This document shows, one piece after another, positions 33,735 through 42,959 of a stretch of 64,000 nucleotides of DNA (its first letter is position 1; each line of letters starts with the position of its first letter). Source of the stretch: Singulisphaera acidiphila DSM 18658 (GTDB taxonomy: Bacteria > Planctomycetota > Planctomycetia > Isosphaerales > Isosphaeraceae); contig NC_019892.1 of NCBI RefSeq assembly GCF_000242455.2, positions 3,782,001-3,846,000 on the forward strand, written 5' to 3'. The notes below the pieces were generated by a model. The model was given only the letters and a program-made list of their open reading frames with translations. It made no database searches and was not told where the DNA came from. Position numbers and translations under genes: made by a program.

Positions 33735-34967
33735 TGTCCCTGGCACGAAGTAATGCAAGAAATTGGGGTTAGCCGGTACTCTGGATTCCATAACGGGGTT
33801 CAGTAACCGGAGTCGCCCTATGCGTGGTCGAAAACCTCGCTCCCTGCGGATTGTTCCACATGACGCTCCGATCTTGCAGGAGATCGCCCGGAGTCGGTCC
33901 CTCCCCTGGTACCAGGTCCAGCGGGCAAGAATCGTCCTGGGCGTTGCTGCCGGGGAACCGATCCAACTCTTGGCTGTTCAGACACAGCACGATCCCTCGA
34001 CCATCTGGAGGGTCTGCCGTCGCTATGAGGGCTCGGGCCTATCCGGCCTCTTGGCCCCGCCGCAACGAACCGGCGGGTCGCCCGGATTTCCCCCCCTCCA
34101 GCGGGCTCAGATTGTTCGGCTGGCCTGCCTGGAGCCGATCGCCAAGGGACTGCACATCACGCACTGGACGAGCAAGGACCTGGCCCGCCAAGCGGTCGAA
34201 GACGGTATCATCCCGTCCATCAGCGATCGGACGGTCCGTGTGATCCTCAACGAGGTGGATCTCCAACCGCATCGCACACGATACTGGAGGACCGCCCGAG
34301 TCGATCCCGAGTTTAAGCGGAGGGCAGAGAAGGTTCTTTGGTGCTATGCGAACGCCGATCGGCTGGCCAGGCGGGGCTATTGGGTGGTCTGCGCTGATGA
34401 GAAACCGAACTGCCAGGTCTTGGAGCGGCCCCCGATCCGCCGCTCGATCCCCGGCTCGATCGAGCAGCAGGAGTTCGAGTACACCCGACATGGGACGGTC
34501 AACATCCTGGCATTCCTGATCGTCCATAGCGGACGGATGGAGGCGTCGTGCATCGAAACGAAGAACGCCAAAACCTATGTCGACGAGTTGGCCGGTTTCC
34601 GTCGGCGGCATCGCCACCTGCGTGGGGTCTACCTGATCCACGACGGCGACCCCAGCCACACGGCTGCGGCGACAGAGGTCTACTTGGACGATTGCCATGG
34701 CTGGTGGAAGAGACGGTTTACCCCGGTCCATGCCTCGTGGCTCGACCAAGCCGAGATCTTGCTTAACGCCTTCAGTTATCACTACCTGAAGCGAACCTCG
34801 TGGCGGAGCCGGGAAGAATTCATCGAGCATGTGGAACACGCCTGGCCGGAGTACAATCGGCTGTATGCCCACCCATTCGAGTGGACGTGGACTAATCACA
34901 AGATGAGGCAGTGGTATGCCAACCACGTGACCTGAATTTCTTGCATTACTTCGTGCCAGGGACACTA
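33732..34967. mobile_element. Complete IS630-family insertion sequence
   Basis: Perfect 31-base terminal inverted repeats at 33734-33764 and 34935-34965 (starting GTGTCCCTGGCACGAAG), flanked by the TA dinucleotide (33732-33733 and 34966-34967), the duplicated target typical of IS630/Tc1-type elements. The only gene is the transposase. Identical ends and an intact gene suggest recent insertion. It landed in the TAG stop of the methyltransferase gene; TAG is rebuilt at the junction. Confidence 0.92.
33820..34935 (+). CDS. IS630-family transposase
   Basis: A 371-residue transposase starting MRGRKPRSLRIVPHDAP. The N-terminal part carries a helix-turn-helix (about 45-75: LPWYQVQRARIVLGVAAGE), and a second winged-helix-like segment follows. 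The DDE triad is visible: CADEKPN (first Asp), LIHDGDPSH (second Asp), WLDQAEI (Glu). The length and motifs are those of a complete IS630 enzyme. The stop codon falls within the right inverted repeat. ATG 33820 is chosen over an upstream ATG at 33763 that would lie across the left repeat. Confidence 0.92.
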   Translation: MRGRKPRSLRIVPHDAPILQEIARSRSLPWYQVQRARIVLGVAAGEPIQLLAVQTQHDPSTIWRVCRRYEGSGLSGLLAPPQRTGGSPGFPPLQRAQIVRLACLEPIAKGLHITHWTSKDLARQAVEDGIIPSISDRTVRVILNEVDLQPHRTRYWRTARVDPEFKRRAEKVLWCYANADRLARRGYWVVCADEKPNCQVLERPPIRRSIPGSIEQQEFEYTRHGTVNILAFLIVHSGRMEASCIETKNAKTYVDELAGFRRRHRHLRGVYLIHDGDPSHTAAATEVYLDDCHGWWKRRFTPVHASWLDQAEILLNAFSYHYLKRTSWRSREEFIEHVEHAWPEYNRLYAHPFEWTWTNHKMRQWYANHVT

Positions 34968-35186
34968 GCGACAGCGCATGGATTTCGGATTGACGACGCT
35001 TACCCCGTCGTCTTTCTCGACCGGCATGCCTTAAAATAGGGGAAAGAGCGGGCGGGTCGCCCACGGTCTCAGGGGAAGAGAGAGAAGACGGGTCCAAGGT
35101 TCAGAGACTTCGCAAATCCAGACGATTCACCAAGACGATCAGGCCAAACGGGATTTCGACGGGCAATTTAAATATAAACGCAAATT
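34968..35186. other. Gap with no recognised feature
   Basis: About 220 bases between the IS630 element and the amidase lipoprotein gene. I see no gene, RNA or strong hairpin here. Confidence 0.3.
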
Positions 35187-36248
35187 TTATCGCTGAGCAT
35201 AATTGCGGGAACCCATGATCGCCTGGGCAGGGAAGTGCTTTCCGGGGCAGGCCGTGGGGGACGCGGCGAGGGTGGAGTGAGTACCGATGCGGTCGTCGGC
35301 GATTTGGTAGCGATCGCCCAGGTAGTCGACCAGGGCCTTGGCTGCCTCGATCTGACGAGGGGTGGGACCCGCGCTGTCGAGATCACCGACGAGGCAGATG
35401 CCGATCCCGTATTCATTCACCTCGCTGGTCTTGCCATCACGGCAGTGAACGCCGTGCTTCTGGTTCGACCACCGCTGGGCAACCTCGACCTGACCGTCGG
35501 GGCTGCCGGTTCCGTTGCCGATGACGAAGTGGTAGCCACACCCCTCCCACCCGAGCACCTTGCGGTGCTCGCGGTCGATCTCGTTGAGACCGCCCGAGGA
35601 GTGGGCGCTGTGGTGCATCACCACGTACTTCCAAGGTCGATCGGCTTTGGGAGGAGTGAAGAGGTCTTCAGGGTCATTGACGAAAGGGCGGAGCCGCTCC
35701 CTTAGCGAGGCCTCCCTCGGGCGCCCATAGAGGCTGCGTCGACTGGCCCCCTGCGAGGTACTCGGCAGCGGCCGCGACGCCCCACGGTTCTGGGGCGTCA
35801 GGCTCGAGTTGGGGCCGGGGCTTGCCGTGGGCGGGGTCTCAGTGGCCCCGTTCAGTTCCAGGGTCGGCTCGTCGGGCACGGCGTTGGGCCGGGGGGGGGA
35901 AATTCCCGCGGGCGTGACCGGTTCATCGATCCGGGGGGACACGGGTGCGTTGAGCGACGGTGTCACCGACTCGATCGCCGAGGATCCCGGCGCGGGCAAA
36001 ATCGTCGGTGCCGTCTCAATCGTGGTCTGGCTCGACCCAATCGAGGACCCGCCGCAATTCCCGGTCGGGCAGTTGTTGGGGATCAGCACGGGCCGAGAAA
36101 CCCGGTATCGAGGCGACATAAAGACCGGACGCATCGTGGTACGGCGTTGGCTGCAGCCCATTGACGTCGACATCAGCATGGCGGCAGCCAGGAGTATCAT
36201 CCCGCGACGCGGGCGCAGAACGAACGAGGCCGGCGGATGCAGGACCAT
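35187..36248 (-). CDS. N-acetylmuramoyl-L-alanine amidase-type lipoprotein (PGRP/amidase-2)
   Basis: A 353-residue protein. The start (MVLHPPASFVLRPRRGMILLAAAMLMSTSMGC) is a lipoprotein signal with TSMGC as lipobox. A long Pro/Ser/Thr-rich linker (about 35-190) leads to an amidase-2/PGRP domain (about 210-350): VVMHHSAHSS (zinc His), GYHFVIGNG, YGIGICLVGDLD, and THSTLAASPTACPGKHFP (zinc His and Cys). Such enzymes cut the bond between MurNAc and the stem peptide; here it would act on the thin planctomycete wall or serve as a recognition protein. ATG 36248 follows AGGGAG on the minus strand. Confidence 0.8.
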   Translation of the reverse strand: MVLHPPASFVLRPRRGMILLAAAMLMSTSMGCSQRRTTMRPVFMSPRYRVSRPVLIPNNCPTGNCGGSSIGSSQTTIETAPTILPAPGSSAIESVTPSLNAPVSPRIDEPVTPAGISPPRPNAVPDEPTLELNGATETPPTASPGPNSSLTPQNRGASRPLPSTSQGASRRSLYGRPREASLRERLRPFVNDPEDLFTPPKADRPWKYVVMHHSAHSSGGLNEIDREHRKVLGWEGCGYHFVIGNGTGSPDGQVEVAQRWSNQKHGVHCRDGKTSEVNEYGIGICLVGDLDSAGPTPRQIEAAKALVDYLGDRYQIADDRIGTHSTLAASPTACPGKHFPAQAIMGSRNYAQR

Positions 36249-36715
36249 TTCAAATCTCCCTACCAGGGTTCGGGAATCCTCTTGGTGAAGCTTTCTGTCA
36301 GGCCTCACTCCAAGAGAAGCAAGCGGGATGCCGAACGGTCGCGGAACCCTCTCGAGGTGGCTTCTCCCGGATCCCTGCTTTCGACTCAAGTCTACACTCC
36401 GATTAGCCGAGTGCGCCGCGAACTCGAAATTTTTCTCTTCTTTTCTTCAAGTCCGCAGACCCGCCGGCCGAGAGCCCGGTTGTAAAAACCTCCTTCCACG
36501 GTTTGTAGGACTGAGCGGCCCCACGATCGCCTCGACAAGATCGGCAAAATCTGCCCAGTCGACACATTTCTTCACCCATGCGCCCGCGCTGGCCAGGACG
36601 GCGTAATCGCGTTATCCTGAAGGGCGTGAGGAATAGGCCCCCGAACCTGCGGAGGGCTTCTTTTTTTGCCAGGCTCACGTGCTGCGCTTAGCTAAAGGTG
36701 GGGAGAGCGTCGGTC
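36249..36715 (+). promoter_or_regulatory. leuS leader with terminator-like hairpin
   Basis: The 467-base gap holds no gene. Near its end GGCCCCC...GGAGGGC (about 36636-36659) forms a hairpin followed by TTCTTTTTTTG (to 36668), a terminator on the plus strand only 48 bases before the leuS ATG. AGGGC just upstream (about 36621-36625) can pair with the same CCCC, giving an alternative fold. This is consistent with transcription attenuation of leuS, or with the end of an unseen small RNA. Neither a T-box nor a leader peptide was identified. Confidence 0.4.
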
Positions 36716-39544
36716 ATGCCCGCATATCACGTCCAGCGGATCGAGAAGAAGTGGCAAGCCTACTGGGAGCGGAACAAGACGTTCCGGACCCCAGACGTCG
36801 CGCCGGGCAAACCCAAGCTCTACGTCCTCGACATGTTCCCCTATCCCAGCGGCGCGGGGCTCCACGTCGGCCATCCCGAGGGATATACCGCAACCGACAT
36901 CGTTTGCCGGTACAAACGCATGCGCGGGTTCAACGTGCTCCATCCGATGGGATGGGATGCCTTCGGACTCCCCGCCGAGCAGTACGCCATCAAGACCGGC
37001 ACCCATCCCCGAATCACCACCCAGAACAACATCGATAACTTCCGGCGGCAGATCAAGTCGCTCGGCTTCTCCTACGACTGGGACCGCGAGATCGACACAA
37101 CCGATCCGCATTATTACAAGTGGACCCAGTGGATCTTCCTGCAACTCTTCGATACCTGGTACGACCCGGACTTCGCCTGGACCGACCCCGACGGCCGCCC
37201 TCGCAAAGGGAAGGGACGGCCGATCGCCGAGTTGCCGATCCCGGCAGGAACAGCCAACCCTGACGCTTATCGCGACTCGAAGCGTCTTGCCTATCGTGCC
37301 GAGGTCCCCGTCAACTGGTGTCCCGAGTTGGGGACGGTGCTGGCGAACGAGGAGGTCATCGACGGCAAAAGCGAGCGGGGAAACCACCCGGTCGTCCGAA
37401 TGCCCCTCAAGCAGTGGATGCTTCGGATCACGGCCTACGCCGACCGGCTGGCCGAGGAGATCGAGTTCGTCGACTGGCCCCGGGCCATCAAGGAAATGCA
37501 GCGCAACTGGATCGGCCGAAGCGAAGGAGCCGAGGTCGATTTCTTCGTCGGCCAGGACGTGAGCCAATGGCGTGAAGGACGTCGCGCCAGCGGATGGCCC
37601 GAGTCGCCCGGCAACGACGCCATCCGCGTCTTCACAACCCGCCCCGACACGCTCTTCGGCGCGACCTACATGGTGCTCGCCCCCGAACACCCGCTGGTCG
37701 ATCGCCTCACAACACCCGACCGCCGCGAAGCCGTCGAGTCGTACCGACGCGCCACCAGCGGCAAGAGCGACCTCGACCGGACCGACCTGGCCAAGACCAA
37801 GTCCGGGGTTTTCATCGGCGCCTCGGCCGTCAACCCGGTCACCGGGCGATCGATCCCGATCTGGATTGCCGACTACGTTCTGATGGGCTATGGCACCGGC
37901 GCCATCATGGCGGTGCCGGGCCACGACATCCGCGACTTCGAGTTCGCCCAGAAGTTCGCGCTTCCCATCCTCCGTGTGGTCGCTCGATCGGCCGACCTCG
38001 CCGGAGCAGCCCTCGAAACGGCCGAGGCGGAGTACGGAGTCGCCGTCAACTCCCACGGTGGCGTCGACGGGGTCTCGATCGACGGACTGCCGACCGACCA
38101 GGCCAAGGCCTCCATCACCACCTGGCTCGAACAGCACGGACTGGGACATAAAACGGTCAATTACAAGTTGCGCGACTGGTTGTTCAGCCGTCAGCGCTAT
38201 TGGGGCGAGCCGTTCCCGATCCTGCTCGGTGAAGGGGAGACCTTGAAAGCCGTCCCCGAGGCCGAGCTTCCCGTGCTCCTGCCCGAACTCGCCGACTTCC
38301 GTCCCTCGGGCAAGCCGGAGCCCCCCTTGGGCAAGGCAACCGATTGGATCCAGTACTCCAGCACCTACCAGCGCGAGACCAACACGATGCCCCAGTGGGC
38401 CGGCTCGTGCTGGTACTTCTTGCGCTATCTCGATCCGACCAACGATAAGCGCCCCTGGAACCCCGAGCTCGAGAAGTACTGGATGCCAGTCGACCTCTAC
38501 GTCGGCGGCGCCGAGCACGCGGTTCTCCACCTGCTCTACAGCCGCTTCTGGCACAAGCTCCTCTTCGACCGGGGGCACGTCAGCACCCCCGAGCCGTTCC
38601 AGCGTCTCGTTAACCAGGGCATGATCCTGGGCGAGACCGAATACACGGGGTATCAAAACGAGGCGGATCGATGGGTCTCGGTCGCCAAGGTCAAGGAGAC
38701 GGAGAACGGCCACGCCGACCTCGAAGGACAGCCGGTCAAGCCGGTGAAGCTCGAGCCTGAGCAGGTGGTCAAGAAAGGGGAAGGGTTCGTCCTCGCCGAC
38801 GATCCCGAGATCCGGATCGACGCACGGGCCCACAAGATGTCGAAGGCACGGGGCAACGTGATCAATCCCGACGTCGTCGTCGACGAGTATGGCGCGGACA
38901 GCCTCCGACTCTACGAGATGTTCATGGGCCCCCTGGAGGCCGTCAAGCCCTGGAACATGAAGGGGGTCGAAGGCGTCTTCCGCTTCCTGAGCCGGGCCTG
39001 GCGAATGATCGTCGACGCCGATGCCGAAGCGTTGGGGCTCGACCCGAAGGTCCAGGACGTCCCCCTCACGCCCGACCAGGCCAAGCTCGTGGCGCGAACC
39101 GTCGCAGCCGTCTCCGACGACCTCGACGCCATGCGGTTCAACACGGCCATCAGTCGGCTGATGGAGTTCACCAACGCCTTCACCGGCCAGGACGTGCGGC
39201 CGAAGTCGGCCATGGAGACATTTACACTCTTGCTCGCGCCGATGGCTCCCCACATCGCCGAGGAACTTTGGGAGCTGCTCGGCCACACCGACACACTCGC
39301 CTACCACCCTTGGCCGACCTTCGACCCGGCGCTCCTGAAAGACGACGAGGTCGAGGTCCCGGTGCAGGTCAACGGCAAGGTCCGCGGCCGAGTCGTCGTC
39401 CCGGCTGACGCGGGGCGGGACGCGATCGAGGCTGCGGCCCGAGCCGATGAAAAAGTGGCTGCCCTGCTCGAAGGCAAGGCGATCAAGAAGGTCATCGTCG
39501 TCCCCGGCAAACTGGTCAATTTCGTCGTCGCCGGCCCTTCGTAA
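36716..39544 (+). CDS. leuS: Leucyl-tRNA synthetase
   Basis: A 942-residue class I aminoacyl-tRNA synthetase. HIGH-type motif is HVGHPEGY (after MFPYPSGAGL); the KMSKS-type loop is HKMSKARGN, where Ala replaces the final Ser and Arg follows, a variant seen in many bacterial LeuRS. An editing (CP1) domain is present (TTRPDTLFGATYMVLAPEHP, GTGAIMAVPGHD). It is longer than the usual 860-880 residues, with extra sequence ahead of KMSKA. Start ATG 36716 gives MPAYHVQRIEKKWQAYWE. The leader carries a terminator-like hairpin. Confidence 0.96.
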   Translation: MPAYHVQRIEKKWQAYWERNKTFRTPDVAPGKPKLYVLDMFPYPSGAGLHVGHPEGYTATDIVCRYKRMRGFNVLHPMGWDAFGLPAEQYAIKTGTHPRITTQNNIDNFRRQIKSLGFSYDWDREIDTTDPHYYKWTQWIFLQLFDTWYDPDFAWTDPDGRPRKGKGRPIAELPIPAGTANPDAYRDSKRLAYRAEVPVNWCPELGTVLANEEVIDGKSERGNHPVVRMPLKQWMLRITAYADRLAEEIEFVDWPRAIKEMQRNWIGRSEGAEVDFFVGQDVSQWREGRRASGWPESPGNDAIRVFTTRPDTLFGATYMVLAPEHPLVDRLTTPDRREAVESYRRATSGKSDLDRTDLAKTKSGVFIGASAVNPVTGRSIPIWIADYVLMGYGTGAIMAVPGHDIRDFEFAQKFALPILRVVARSADLAGAALETAEAEYGVAVNSHGGVDGVSIDGLPTDQAKASITTWLEQHGLGHKTVNYKLRDWLFSRQRYWGEPFPILLGEGETLKAVPEAELPVLLPELADFRPSGKPEPPLGKATDWIQYSSTYQRETNTMPQWAGSCWYFLRYLDPTNDKRPWNPELEKYWMPVDLYVGGAEHAVLHLLYSRFWHKLLFDRGHVSTPEPFQRLVNQGMILGETEYTGYQNEADRWVSVAKVKETENGHADLEGQPVKPVKLEPEQVVKKGEGFVLADDPEIRIDARAHKMSKARGNVINPDVVVDEYGADSLRLYEMFMGPLEAVKPWNMKGVEGVFRFLSRAWRMIVDADAEALGLDPKVQDVPLTPDQAKLVARTVAAVSDDLDAMRFNTAISRLMEFTNAFTGQDVRPKSAMETFTLLLAPMAPHIAEELWELLGHTDTLAYHPWPTFDPALLKDDEVEVPVQVNGKVRGRVVVPADAGRDAIEAAARADEKVAALLEGKAIKKVIVVPGKLVNFVVAGPS

Positions 39545-39588
39545 TCGAGGTGGGTTGAATTGCCCCTGGCATTTCGCCCAATAAGTTC

Positions 39589-39789
39589 GCAGCCCCGAAG
39601 GGGCATAAGCACCTGGAAACAGGATAAGCTCAAAATCAGATTTTTCGCAGCCCCGAAGGGGCGACCGTTCCTAGCCAGGGGCGCAAGCCCCTGGAAACAA
39701 GACAAGTTCAAATCAAGATTTTTGCAGCCCCGAAGGGGCGACCGTCAAACGCATAGGGCTAGCTCTAACGGTCGCTCCTCCGGGACTGC
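39589..39789. repeat. Cluster of intergenic hairpin repeats
   Basis: GCAGCCCCGAAGGGGC occurs at 39589-39604, 39647-39662 and 39724-39739; copies two and three continue into GACCGT. Between them lies CCAGGGGCGCAAGCCCCTGG, another hairpin, and partial copies of the stretch CCTGGAAACA-GATAAG/CAAG. At 39768-39789 a diverged copy occurs in inverted orientation, so 39724-39789 folds into a larger hairpin. The cluster fills the gap between leuS and the Hsp70-like gene. Such palindromic repeats recur in planctomycete genomes; function unknown. Confidence 0.75.
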
Positions 39790-39862
39790 GAAGAACTCAG
39801 CAATCGGATCAGTCTTATCACGTGTGTCTTCGCTAAGACGTCCTTTGGGGGATCGGTTGGGA

Positions 39863-42724
39863 ATGGCACGCTCACGCTACATCGTCGGGATCGATCTCGG
39901 GACGACCAACTGCGCCGTGGCGTATGTGGATACGAAGGGGCGGGAACGGCCCACGGCCGACATCCGCCTCTTCTCGGTTCCGCAACTGGTAGCGCCTGGC
40001 GAGACGGCTCCTCGGCCGATGCTCCCCTCTTTTCTCTATCTGCCGGGCACGCATGACTTGCCCGCCGGCGCGGCCCGACTCCCCTGGAAGGACGATGCCG
40101 ATCGGATCGTCGGCGAGTTCGCGCGGATCCAGGGGGCCAAGGTGCCCGCTCACCTGGTCGCCAGCGCCAAGAGCTGGCTCTGCCACAGCGGCGTCGATCG
40201 CGAGGCTGAGATCCTCCCCTGGGCGAGCCCTCCCGGTGCCCGTAAGGTCTCGCCGGTCGAAGCCTCGGCCGACTTTCTTCGCCATATCCGCGATGCCTGG
40301 AACGACCAGTTCGCCCGCGATGACCAGACGCTTCGCCTGGAGCAACAGGAGGTCGTACTGACCGTCCCCGCCTCGTTCGACGAGGCGGCCCGCGAACTGA
40401 CCGTCGATGCGGCAAAGAAGGCGGGGCTGACGACGATCATTCTGCTGGAAGAGCCACAAGCCGCGTTTTACTGCTGGATCGTCTCCCACCAGGAAGGCTG
40501 GCAGCGCGAGGTCCGCGGGGGCGAGCTGATCCTGGTCTGCGACATCGGCGGCGGAACGACCGACTTCAGCCTGATCACCGTCGTCGAGACCCCGACCGGC
40601 CCCGGGTTCCGCCGCGTCGCGGTCGGCGACCACCTGATGCTCGGTGGCGACAACATCGACCTCGCCCTGGCCCACCGGGTCGAGAAGAAGCTTGGCGGCG
40701 TCAAACTCGACGCCGAGCAGTGGAGCGCGTTGCGGCATGCCTGCCGGACAGCCAAGGAGAAACTGCTCGGCGATTTGCCGGCCGAGCGCTGGCCGGTGAC
40801 GATCGCCGGGCGTGGATCGAAGATTATTGGTGGCAGCATCCAGTCCGAACTGACCCGCGACGAAACGCTCGAGATCGTGCGCGACGGCTTCTTTCCCCGG
40901 ATCACGCGCAGCGAAGAACCGGATCGCACGACCAAGCTCGGCCTACAAGAGTTCGGCCTGCCGTTCGTATCCGACCCGGCGATCCCCAAACACCTGAACG
41001 CCTTCTTGCGGCGGCATCGGGCCGAGGCGGTCGGGCAGGGGGGGCATGCGCCCGACGATCGGCCGGCACGACCGGACGCCATCCTCTTCAATGGCGGAGC
41101 CCTGACCCCCACGGTCGTCCGCGACCGCCTAGTTGAGGTGGTCTCCTCCTGGTTTCCCGACGATCCAGGGGCCCCGTACGCCCCTCGCGTCCTGTCGAAC
41201 GCGTCGCTCGACCTGGCGGTCGCCTACGGCGCAGCCTACTACGGCGTGGTCCGACGCGGCGGCGGAATTCGGATCGGAGGGGGAACAGCCCGCTCGTTCT
41301 ACGTGGGCTTCCAGTCCGAAACGGTCGATCGCCCCTGGCTCTGCGTCGTTCCGCGCGACGCCCAGGAAGGGGACGAGATCGCGATCGACAACCGTGACTT
41401 CGACCTCCTCATGGGCCAACCTGTCGCCTTCCCGCTGGCGAGCAGTTCGGTCCGCCCCGACGACAAGCCGGGCGACCTGGTCCCCTCCGACCCTGACTCG
41501 ATCCGCGAACTCCCCCCCCTGCAAAGCTTGATGCGGGTCGGCCGAAAGGCAAAGGCCGAACGCGCTCCGGTGCGGCTGGCCGCCCGGGTCACCGAGGTCG
41601 GAACGATCGAGCTCTGGTGTCAGTCGCGAACCGACGACCGCCGCTGGCGATTGCAGATCCAGCTCCGAGGGCCGGCGGGCACACCTGCGCCGTCAGGGTC
41701 GGTCACCGGCCGGGAAAACGACCGCGTTGTGATCGAGCAGTCGATCCTCGACACAGCAATCGAGGCGATCCAGGTGGCGTTCGGCCCCGTCACTCCGAGC
41801 GAAGAACTGGGGCCGTCCCGGCTGATCAAACGGCTCGAAGAGATTCTCGACTCCCCCCGCGATCAGTGGCCCCCTTCGGCCTTGCGGGCGATGTGGGAGC
41901 CCTTGCGCGACCTGGCCGAGGCTCGACTCAAAGGACCAAGGCACGAGTCGCGCTGGTACAATCTGGCCGGGTTCTGCCTCCGGCCGGGGACCGGTTTCCC
42001 GCTCGACGAGACTCGGATCAAGGCCGTCTGGCCGGTCTTCCACCAGGGGGTCCGCCACACGAAGGACCTTCAGTGCTGGGCGGAGTGGTGGATTCTCTGG
42101 CGTAGAGTGTCGGCCGGGCTGTCGCGAGCCCATCACGACGAGATCTCACGCCGCCTGATCCCCTTCCTGGTGCCAAGCAAAGCCGCCGCGACCAAAAAAG
42201 GGGGGCGGCCCCGGCCCGAGGCCCATGAACTCGCCGAGATGTGGCGCTGTGCCGCCAGCCTTGAGCGGCTCGCCCCGGACCTGAAAGTCTCGTACGGCAA
42301 TGCACTGGTCAAGGAACTCTCGCTGCGCGAGAGCCTGGCGCACCATCTCCTCTGGTGCCTCGGTCGACTGGGAGCTCGGGTCTTGCTCTATGGGCCGGCC
42401 AACACCGTCGTCCCCCGCGAAACCGCCGAGCGCTGGACTCGCTCGTTGCTCGAACGTCCGTTCGCTCCCGGCCGCGAGACGACCGACGCCATCTTCGCCC
42501 TGGCGCAGCTCGCGCGGGTCTCGGGCGACCGGGCACGCGACCTCGATGACGCCTTGCGGACCGAGGTTCTCCAGCGTCTCGAAGCACTCGGAGCCGACGA
42601 GGTCATCCGCCGCCCCGTGCGCGAATACCATGAGCTCGAAGCGGAGCAACAAGGGCAGGCGCTGGGCGATGCGCTCCCCGTCGGCCTCAGGCTGCTTGCG
42701 GGTGCCGAAACCGCCGGTTCGTGA
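39863..42724 (+). CDS. Long Hsp70-like ATPase
   Basis: A 953-residue protein. The N-terminal about 500 residues form an Hsp70/actin ATPase: VGIDLGTTNCAVAY (phosphate 1), LVCDIGGGTTDFSLI (phosphate 2), and the adenosine region VAYGAAYYGVVRRG. A normal Hsp70 substrate domain is not recognisable; instead about 400 residues of helical, charged sequence follow (LDDALRTEVLQRLEALGADEVIRRP). Members of this long branch (DUF3731-like C-terminus) occur in planctomycetes and other bacteria; chaperone activity is inferred. ATG 39863 is used; the open frame back to 39560 crosses intergenic repeats and is not coding. Confidence 0.8.
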   Translation: MARSRYIVGIDLGTTNCAVAYVDTKGRERPTADIRLFSVPQLVAPGETAPRPMLPSFLYLPGTHDLPAGAARLPWKDDADRIVGEFARIQGAKVPAHLVASAKSWLCHSGVDREAEILPWASPPGARKVSPVEASADFLRHIRDAWNDQFARDDQTLRLEQQEVVLTVPASFDEAARELTVDAAKKAGLTTIILLEEPQAAFYCWIVSHQEGWQREVRGGELILVCDIGGGTTDFSLITVVETPTGPGFRRVAVGDHLMLGGDNIDLALAHRVEKKLGGVKLDAEQWSALRHACRTAKEKLLGDLPAERWPVTIAGRGSKIIGGSIQSELTRDETLEIVRDGFFPRITRSEEPDRTTKLGLQEFGLPFVSDPAIPKHLNAFLRRHRAEAVGQGGHAPDDRPARPDAILFNGGALTPTVVRDRLVEVVSSWFPDDPGAPYAPRVLSNASLDLAVAYGAAYYGVVRRGGGIRIGGGTARSFYVGFQSETVDRPWLCVVPRDAQEGDEIAIDNRDFDLLMGQPVAFPLASSSVRPDDKPGDLVPSDPDSIRELPPLQSLMRVGRKAKAERAPVRLAARVTEVGTIELWCQSRTDDRRWRLQIQLRGPAGTPAPSGSVTGRENDRVVIEQSILDTAIEAIQVAFGPVTPSEELGPSRLIKRLEEILDSPRDQWPPSALRAMWEPLRDLAEARLKGPRHESRWYNLAGFCLRPGTGFPLDETRIKAVWPVFHQGVRHTKDLQCWAEWWILWRRVSAGLSRAHHDEISRRLIPFLVPSKAAATKKGGRPRPEAHELAEMWRCAASLERLAPDLKVSYGNALVKELSLRESLAHHLLWCLGRLGARVLLYGPANTVVPRETAERWTRSLLERPFAPGRETTDAIFALAQLARVSGDRARDLDDALRTEVLQRLEALGADEVIRRPVREYHELEAEQQGQALGDALPVGLRLLAGAETAGS

Positions 42725-42959
42725 GACCGGTGAGCTTGGGCTGAAAGGAGCATGTAATGCCAAAATGGGAAGAAAAAAGAACCGACGAAACTCGCAAGAT
42801 CGAGGCCCTTTTCCACACCAATTTCCCTAAAACGGATGCTTACCGTTTCAATTCCGCATCCATTCGAGTACGAGTCATCGACGAACGGTTCGAGGGTAAA
42901 TCGATCGCCGAGCGGGAAGCCTTGGTGTTGCCTCTGCTCAAAAAAGTGCCCAAAAAGAC

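Noticed and set aside
36430..36670. Small RNA such as SRP RNA, tmRNA or a T-box in the leuS leader
   Set aside because: None of the conserved motifs of these RNAs was found; only the terminator-like hairpin is supported.
36692..39307. 871-residue open frame on the minus strand
   Set aside because: It lies wholly antisense to leuS and has low-complexity, Gly/Asp/Val-rich composition without motifs; a typical shadow in GC-rich DNA.
39589..39789. CRISPR array
   Set aside because: Repeats are short, palindromic, unevenly spaced and one is inverted; no cas gene nearby.
39560..39862. N-terminal extension of the Hsp70-like protein
   Set aside because: These codons run through the hairpin repeats; the ATPase motif begins directly at ATG 39863.
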